Below, piece by piece: positions 6,559 to 9,568 of a stretch of DNA of 9,568 bases. Made by a program: the position numbers and the translations under genes. Positions within the stretch are counted from its first letter, which is position 1. The number at the start of each line of letters is the position of its first letter. Below the pieces are notes generated by a model that searched no databases, had not been told where the DNA came from, and saw only the letters and a list, made by a program, of their open reading frames with translations. The stretch comes from Bacteroidales bacterium (GTDB lineage Bacteria; Bacteroidota; Bacteroidia; Bacteroidales; Muribaculaceae), in contig SFLG01000070.1 of NCBI GenBank assembly GCA_004553485.1, positions 1 to 9,568 on the forward strand. Reading direction: 5' to 3'.

Positions 6559-7281
6559 ATGTCACAACAACAAGAATGTCAGCCGACGGCGCGCGTCAAC
6601 GCCGTCTCAATGTCTCCCCTGTTCGTAACCCTGACGGTGCTCTTCTGCGTCTGCCTCATCGTCAGCAACCTAATGGAAATCAAAACGATACAGCTCGGGC
6701 CCCTCGAACTCACGGCAGGCTTCATCGTCTTTCCCATCTCCTACATCATCAACGACTGCATGGTCGAGATCTACGGCTTCCGCAAAGCCCGCCTGGTGAT
6801 ATGGCTCGGCTTTGCCGCCAACCTGCTCGTCGTGCTGCTCCTCCAGGCCGGCCTCCTGCTGCCCGGCACATCCGAATGGACAGCCCAGCCGGCAATGGAG
6901 ACCATCTACGGCACCGTCCCACGCATGCTCGGCGCCAGCTTCACCGCCTTCCTCTGCGGCTCAATGGTCAACGCCTACGTCATGAGCCGCATGAAACTGC
7001 GCGACGGCAACAAAGGCTTCACACTCCGCGCCATCGTCAGCACCCTCCTCGGCGAAGGCGTCGACTCAGCCATCTTCTTCCCCCTCGCCTTCGGCGGCAT
7101 CCTCCCCTTGACGATGATCCTGACCATCATGGTCAACCAAGTCATCCTCAAAACCCTCTACGAAATCATCGTCCTCCCCCTCACCCTCCGCATCGTCCGC
7201 CGCCTGCGCACCCTCGAGCGCACCTCCCCCACCCTCGACCAAGGCATCTCCTACAAATGGTGGCGCATCACCGACCTCTAA
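6559..7281 (+). CDS. yhhQ: Queuosine precursor transporter (YhhQ / VUT family, DUF165)
   Basis: An inner-membrane carrier of the VUT/COG1738 family that imports precursors of the tRNA modification queuosine (preQ0/preQ1 in characterised members). 240 residues, normal for the family, with about six hydrophobic segments: roughly residues 19-37, 50-66, 78-102, 121-135, 155-178 and 186-205. A conserved stretch FPISYIINDCMVEIYG (58-73) with acidic D66 and E70 follows the second segment. The C-terminus is short and basic before the final KWWRITDL. The start at 6559 is supported by the riboswitch ending just upstream; ATG at 6610 would leave an unexplained open stretch. Its regulation by preQ1 follows from the aptamer. 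No queuosine synthesis genes are visible nearby, which fits a salvage role. Confidence 0.92.
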   Translation: MSQQQECQPTARVNAVSMSPLFVTLTVLFCVCLIVSNLMEIKTIQLGPLELTAGFIVFPISYIINDCMVEIYGFRKARLVIWLGFAANLLVVLLLQAGLLLPGTSEWTAQPAMETIYGTVPRMLGASFTAFLCGSMVNAYVMSRMKLRDGNKGFTLRAIVSTLLGEGVDSAIFFPLAFGGILPLTMILTIMVNQVILKTLYEIIVLPLTLRIVRRLRTLERTSPTLDQGISYKWWRITDL

Positions 7282-7550
7282 CCCCGCCCCCCTTCGCCCT
7301 CCACCCCCTTGGCCCCAACCCCTTTGCCCCCCTTTGGCCTCAACACCTCGATACAAAATCTTTGATACCCAAGCCTTAACCTAAAAGGAGTCAAGCCAAT
7401 CCTACATTGCCTAACGCAGGGACGGTTTCATGCACCGGATTTTCGTATTGTTCTCCTGAAAGTATTGACACAAAACCCTTAACAACAAGCTTAACGACAA
7501 ACATAACAAAAACCCTTTGCCCGACAAAAACAAATAAACCGTCCCAACCC
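7282..7550. other. Gene-free region between the transporter and the tRNA
   Basis: The first 80 bases are strongly C-rich with scattered CCCTTTG-like strings. After about 7360 the sequence turns AT-rich. A 10-bp inverted repeat GGGACGGTTT (7419-7428) / AAACCGTCCC (7536-7545) encloses 107 bases. Short open frames on both strands here show no recognisable protein features. No clear terminator for the transporter gene is seen. Confidence 0.5.
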
Positions 7551-7581
7551 TTGCAAAATTCAGCGCAAACCATTACCTTTG
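7551..7581 (+). promoter_or_regulatory. Promoter of the tRNA gene
   Basis: TTG (7551-7553), 20 bp, then TACCTTTG (7574-7581), a full match to the Bacteroidetes -33/-7 pattern. Predicted transcription start is near 7588, about 36 bases before the mature tRNA 5' end. Confidence 0.75.
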
Positions 7582-7623
7582 CAAACACATTTCCCTCAGG
7601 CGTCCCCGACGTCTCCCGGAGCC

Positions 7624-7697
7624 GGTCCCATAGCTCAGTTGGTCAGAGCAACTGACTCATAATCAGTGGGTCCTTGGTTCAAGCCCAAGTGGGACCA
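7624..7697 (+). tRNA. tRNA with anticodon CAU (elongator Met, or Ile2 with lysidine)
   Basis: A complete cloverleaf of 74 bases: acceptor stem GGTCCCA / TGGGACC with discriminator A (7697), D arm GCTC...GAGC, anticodon stem ACTGA / TCAGT with loop CTCATAA and anticodon CAT (7658-7660), and T arm CTTGG-TTCAAGC-CCAAG. CCA is not encoded. CAU anticodons serve initiator Met, elongator Met and Ile2. The acceptor pairs C4-G69 and C5-G68 and the loop CTCATAA resemble E. coli tRNA-Ile2, which TilS modifies. This leans toward Ile2, but elongator Met cannot be excluded. It is not initiator-like, because there is no run of three G-C pairs in the anticodon stem. Confidence 0.92.
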
Positions 7698-7702
7698 CCC
7701 TT

Positions 7703-7747
7703 GCAAATCTCTATTTATCTAATATTTAGATAAATAGAGATTTTTGC
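7703..7747 (+). terminator. Long AT-rich terminator hairpin after the tRNA
   Basis: AAATCTCTATTTATCTAA (7705-7722) and its exact complement (7726-7743) form an 18-bp perfect stem with a TAT loop. The stem sits 7 bases after the tRNA and runs into a T-tract (7741-7745). GC pairs outside the A/T tracts (GC at 7703-7704 and 7746-7747) extend it after a one-base bulge. Confidence 0.75.
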
Positions 7748-7811
7748 TTTATAATTTTGTCCGCAAATTATCCACGAATCTGAATTTTAGGTTAGTGTGG
7801 ACAACAAATTT

Positions 7812-7865
7812 GATACTGTTTCTTTGAGTGTGTCTGAGCGAAGGCTCACTCAAAGAAAAAGTATC
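7812..7865. repeat. 19-bp inverted repeat with 16-base centre
   Basis: GATACTGTTTCTTTGAGTG (7812-7830) and CACTCAAAGAAAAAGTATC (7847-7865) are reverse complements except for one position. The centre can pair further through GAGC (7836-7839) and GCTC (7844-7847) as an alternative fold. No T-run follows on either strand, so it is not a standard terminator. It could be an RNA structure downstream of the NERD gene or the end of a mobile element. Confidence 0.65.
7825..7855 (+). repeat. Degenerate direct repeat, left copy
   Basis: This about 31-bp stretch shares an exact 13-mer (GAGTGTGTCTGAG, 7826-7838) and a following CACTCAA with 9007-9036, on the other side of the NERD gene. Overall match is 23 of 31 positions with one gap. 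It overlaps the 19-bp inverted repeat. Confidence 0.45.
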
Positions 7866-8035
7866 TCGGAGCATGGCTCTGTGACTATGCGGAACACCGA
7901 CAGCCATTTGATGAAATAAAACATCGCCACACATTCAAAGAGGTTGGCGATGTAGCGGAAGGTCGGTATGATTGGAAGATTGAGAGAGGACGAGGGAATA
8001 GACTAAAGACGTGACATGCTTTTGTAATAAACTGA

Positions 8036-8797
8036 TTACCAAAATCTCCTTCTATGAGAAAACCTCCTAAGATAGAATAATGAAGTAAGCGATAGCGTGT
8101 ATGAGGATTGAGGTTTGTTGCGACCATAATATGCTGCTGAACTAATTTGCGATTCAACAATCAAAGGGTCATTGCCATTTTGAACGGCTTTGGTGAATAA
8201 GTCCATTATCTCATATTTATTACCGAAATCAGCATCGGGATGCCTCAAAATTTCAGAAACAACCTGACTAATAGAATGAGGATAAATTATAAAAGTATTG
8301 TCTGCATTGCATGTGATATTCCTAAACTCACTGCTTCCAAAGAATACTATTACTGAATAGATTGGGATGCCGGGATTATGTTGCAAACATCGTCTGATGG
8401 CTTTGATATGTCCAGCATTCTGCATAACTGGATTAAAAAAGCGGTGTTTTTCCTTACCATATGCCAATATTTGTGTCCAGTATCTTTGATGTTCGTTGCC
8501 GAAAATCCAACCGCTATAATCTTTTACTTCAAACACAATAATCCCAGTTTTAGTTGCAACGGCGATATCTACCTGCGTATACTCTCCATTCGGTTTCTGA
8601 ATATATAAGTCGTGGAATATCGCTTTCGGATTGATGCCGTTCTTCAATAATTTCAGTATTACTCTGCGTTCTGACCACTCTCCACGAGTAATGGGTGTAA
8701 CCAGTTCAATAAGTTTCCGCTCTTTATGCTTGATATAAACAAGATATACAATCCCAAATATCAAACAGATAAGGAATATGATAAGGGCAAGTGACAT
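8036..8797 (-). CDS. NERD-domain (nuclease-related) membrane-anchored protein
   Basis: A predicted nuclease-related protein; NERD domains belong to the PD-(D/E)XK-like nuclease group and are found in bacterial proteins of largely unknown role. 253 residues. One N-terminal membrane segment (about 3-22) is followed by a basic stretch KHKERK, so the domain faces the cytoplasm. The NERD core spans about 38-150: GEWSERRV (39-46), then TQVDIAV with D77, then IIVFEVKDYSGWIFG with E90 and K92 as the likely active-site set. NP-x-x-Q-x-x-x-H follows (122-130). The C-terminal 25 residues, ending in FSHRRRFW, are not recognisable. AT-rich codon use differs strongly from the GC-rich genes to the left and suggests horizontal transfer. 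It stands alone without a helicase, kinase or topoisomerase partner, so its job (DNA processing, defence or other) cannot be stated. No good promoter is seen just upstream. Confidence 0.85.
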   Translation of the reverse strand: MSLALIIFLICLIFGIVYLVYIKHKERKLIELVTPITRGEWSERRVILKLLKNGINPKAIFHDLYIQKPNGEYTQVDIAVATKTGIIVFEVKDYSGWIFGNEHQRYWTQILAYGKEKHRFFNPVMQNAGHIKAIRRCLQHNPGIPIYSVIVFFGSSEFRNITCNADNTFIIYPHSISQVVSEILRHPDADFGNKYEIMDLFTKAVQNGNDPLIVESQISSAAYYGRNKPQSSYTLSLTSLFYLRRFSHRRRFW

Positions 8798-8860
8798 TAC
8801 TGATGTTTTAATGATACAGATGAATTGTTACGAAAATTATTGGCAGGGGTTAATCGCAGC

Positions 8861-9061
8861 TCATTTGAATGCAATTATAGGAATAACTTTCGTTGTTCCA
8901 TAATTTTGACACATGTAGTTTCCAATCTGCCTTGCGCATTTTTCTTGGGGAGCTTTCACTATCTGGTTATTATAAAAGTTACAACCTTCTTGGGGGAGTG
9001 TCTCACAGAGTGTGTCTGAGGTGAGTTCACTCAAGCTTGTAGGCCTCAGATGACGATGCAA
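8861..9061 (-). CDS. Small open frame upstream of the NERD gene, possible gene remnant
   Basis: A 66-codon open frame ends 63 bp upstream of the NERD start on the same strand. It has no ATG at its beginning, only TTG (9059-9061); the single internal ATG is near the end (NYMCQN). The predicted peptide is rich in C, N and Q, with KAPQEKCARQIG and the C-terminus KVIPIIAFK. I recognise no family. The TTG start overlaps a TAAATTTG -7-like box (9059-9066), which argues against it being the true start. It may be the tail of a decayed gene or chance. Confidence 0.25.
   Translation of the reverse strand: MHRHLRPTSLSELTSDTLCETLPQEGCNFYNNQIVKAPQEKCARQIGNYMCQNYGTTKVIPIIAFK
9007..9036 (+). repeat. Degenerate direct repeat, right copy
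   Basis: GAGTGTGTCTGAG (9008-9020) and the following TTCACTCAAG match the left copy at 7825-7855 in the same orientation. Together the two copies bracket the NERD gene and the small frame upstream of it. Confidence 0.45.
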
Positions 9062-9124
9062 ATTTAATTATTATATCTCATTATTTCGTTATTCGATTAA
9101 AGAATATCAATTTTGAAGTGCAGT

Positions 9125-9237
9125 CTCACGAGGTAACGGGCTCTGCTTAGGAGCAACCCGCCGGCAACATGGCTGCGCCCACACTGGAAACAGTCGGATA
9201 ACAGAACCGCTTCACAAGAGGCGGTTCCACTGTTTTT
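9125..9237 (+). ncRNA. Structured GC-rich patch, candidate small RNA
   Basis: Within AT-rich surroundings this patch folds into several local stems on the plus strand. CGG-GCTC / GAGC-AA-CCCG makes a hairpin at 9137-9160. AAACAGT (9188-9194) pairs with ACTGTTT (9229-9235) around an inner perfect stem GAACCGC (9204-9210) / GCGGTTC (9221-9227). The outer stem runs straight into TTTTT (9233-9237), as in an intrinsic terminator. No promoter with both boxes was found upstream. I could not match it to RNase P, SRP RNA, 6S RNA or a known riboswitch. It could equally be a degraded mobile-element end. Confidence 0.35.
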
Positions 9238-9400
9238 AGGAGGACTGTTCTGCTAAGAAAACCTAAACCATCAGTCCGGTAAAAGCTTTTTGTCAATGGT
9301 TATGTTCGGCAACACTCGGTCAAAAGCCTTGTGGTCCATGGCCACGATACTGTTTCCTCTTTTGTCTTTCTTAGATTAGACCTTAAACCAACAAATAAAT

Positions 9401-9448
9401 AACAACACCCAATTTTACATTTCTGAGTGTAAAACTGGGTGCTGTTTG
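9401..9448 (-). terminator. Terminator of ssrA
   Basis: CACCCAATTTTACA (9406-9419) pairs with TGTAAAACTGGGTG (9428-9441), 14 bp with one wobble and an 8-base loop, beginning 37 bases past the tmRNA 3' end. On the minus strand it is followed by a T-rich run (TTGTTATTTATTTG). Confidence 0.7.
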
Positions 9449-9477
9449 TGCAATTCACTGATTATCAGCGTTAATTG

Positions 9478-9568
9478 TGGAGCTGGAGGGAGTTGAACCC
9501 TCGTCCAAACGCGGAATTGGGGCGGTTTCTACGTGCGTAGTCTCCGATTGGTTTTTGTGCGGCGGCAG
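9478..9568 (-). ncRNA. ssrA: tmRNA (ssrA), 3' part, cut by the window edge
   Basis: tmRNA rescues stalled ribosomes by acting as tRNA and then as message for a degradation tag. Visible here is the 3' tRNA-like end on the minus strand. The T arm is GAGGG-TTCAACT-CCCTC, followed by the acceptor strand CAGCTCC, which in known tmRNAs pairs with a 5' GGGGCTG, and the discriminator A at 9478. The encoded end reads ACA rather than ACCA, so the CCA tail is likely added after transcription. Upstream, GACTACGCACGTAG and the GGACGAGGG context are typical of tmRNA 3' pseudoknot regions. The tag reading frame and the 5' end lie beyond the right edge. Confidence 0.9.

Larger units (their letters stand above)
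7748..8035. other. Gene-free AT-rich stretch between the tRNA and the NERD gene
   Basis: This stretch is much richer in A/T than the DNA to its left. It contains the 19-bp inverted repeat at 7812-7865 and one copy of a degenerate direct repeat (7825-7855). Short open frames exist on both strands (minus 7749-7934; plus 7838-8011, without a start codon), but none shows a recognisable domain. No terminator with a clear U-run follows the minus-strand NERD gene. Confidence 0.5.
8798..9477. other. Region between the NERD gene and ssrA without an assured gene
   Basis: This segment holds the remnant-like frame at 8861-9061, the right copy of a degenerate direct repeat (9007-9036), a short inverted repeat TCTGAGG / CCTCAGA (9015-9021 / 9044-9050), a GC-rich structured patch (9125-9237) and the ssrA terminator. 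Minus-strand frames 9097-9252 and 9271-9375 are open but lack starts (the second has an internal ATG at 9339). They look like decayed ends or chance. Confidence 0.5.

Noticed and set aside
6339..7379. 346-codon plus-strand open frame overlapping the transporter
   Set aside because: Turns into an R/H/P-rich frame inside the transporter gene; it also runs across the promoter and riboswitch.
7407..7655. 82-codon plus-strand open frame running into the tRNA
   Set aside because: Overlaps the tRNA and its promoter; composition is not protein-like.
7838..8011. Plus-strand frame of 57 codons with protein-like composition
   Set aside because: No start codon, no ribosome-binding context, no family recognised; could be a fragment but cannot be supported.
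8036..8160. Frameshift near the end of the NERD gene
   Set aside because: A second minus frame (7885-8160) overlaps the tail, but the C-terminus of the main frame is plausible and the other frame has no recognisable NERD continuation.
9125..9237. Cobalamin riboswitch, because of the CCACTGT string
   Set aside because: The upstream conserved B12-box elements and overall junction are absent, and no B12-related gene follows.

Overview
The window looks like a chromosomal piece of a gut-type Bacteroidales genome, most likely Muribaculaceae or a close relative. The evidence is several promoters of the Bacteroidetes form (TTG, about 20 bp, TAnnTTTG), weak or absent Shine-Dalgarno sequences, a large secreted protein with Ig-like repeats and a C-terminal tail of the Bacteroidales sorting type (YYTLQGVRV ... 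GLYIRR), a Tat-dependent flavodoxin/ferredoxin protein, and a Bacteroidetes-style tmRNA 3' end. The family-level call is inference. The sequence is GC-rich from 1 to about 7300 and clearly AT-rich from about 7700 to 9470.

Left part (1-3863). A strong hairpin terminator (86-124) closes a long minus-strand gene (139-3337). This gene encodes a signal-peptide-bearing glucosaminidase-type peptidoglycan hydrolase followed by many Ig-like/BACON-like repeats and a sorting tail. Its reading frame is broken near 1707/1708 by a 20-bp deletion inside one of three nearly identical tandem repeats. As it stands, the gene would give a 576-residue product without the C-terminal domains. The frame resumes exactly if the 20 bases are restored, giving 1072 residues. 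The divergent intergenic region holds promoters for both flanking genes, a 9-bp inverted repeat and an 85-bp cloverleaf-like palindromic element.

Middle (3864-7281, plus strand). This part holds a Tat-exported, probably lipid-anchored EFR1-type protein (flavodoxin-like domain plus two 4Fe-4S clusters), a secreted GH13 alpha-amylase-family enzyme with all catalytic residues present, and a queuosine-precursor transporter of the YhhQ/VUT family. Directly before the transporter start codon is a sequence that folds as a preQ1-I riboswitch (6526-6554). The queuosine precursor would thus control its own uptake gene.

Right part (7282-9568). A tRNA with anticodon CAU (elongator Met or lysidine-modified Ile2) has a good upstream promoter and a long AT-rich terminator hairpin. 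It is followed by an AT-rich accessory segment holding one NERD-domain (nuclease-related) membrane protein on the minus strand, partial direct repeats on either side of it, a 19-bp inverted repeat, fragmentary ORFs and a GC-rich structured patch that may be a small RNA. The window ends inside ssrA (tmRNA, minus strand), whose 3' end and terminator are visible. A low-GC segment between a tRNA and ssrA is a typical place for integrated DNA, but no integrase or clear att duplication is seen.
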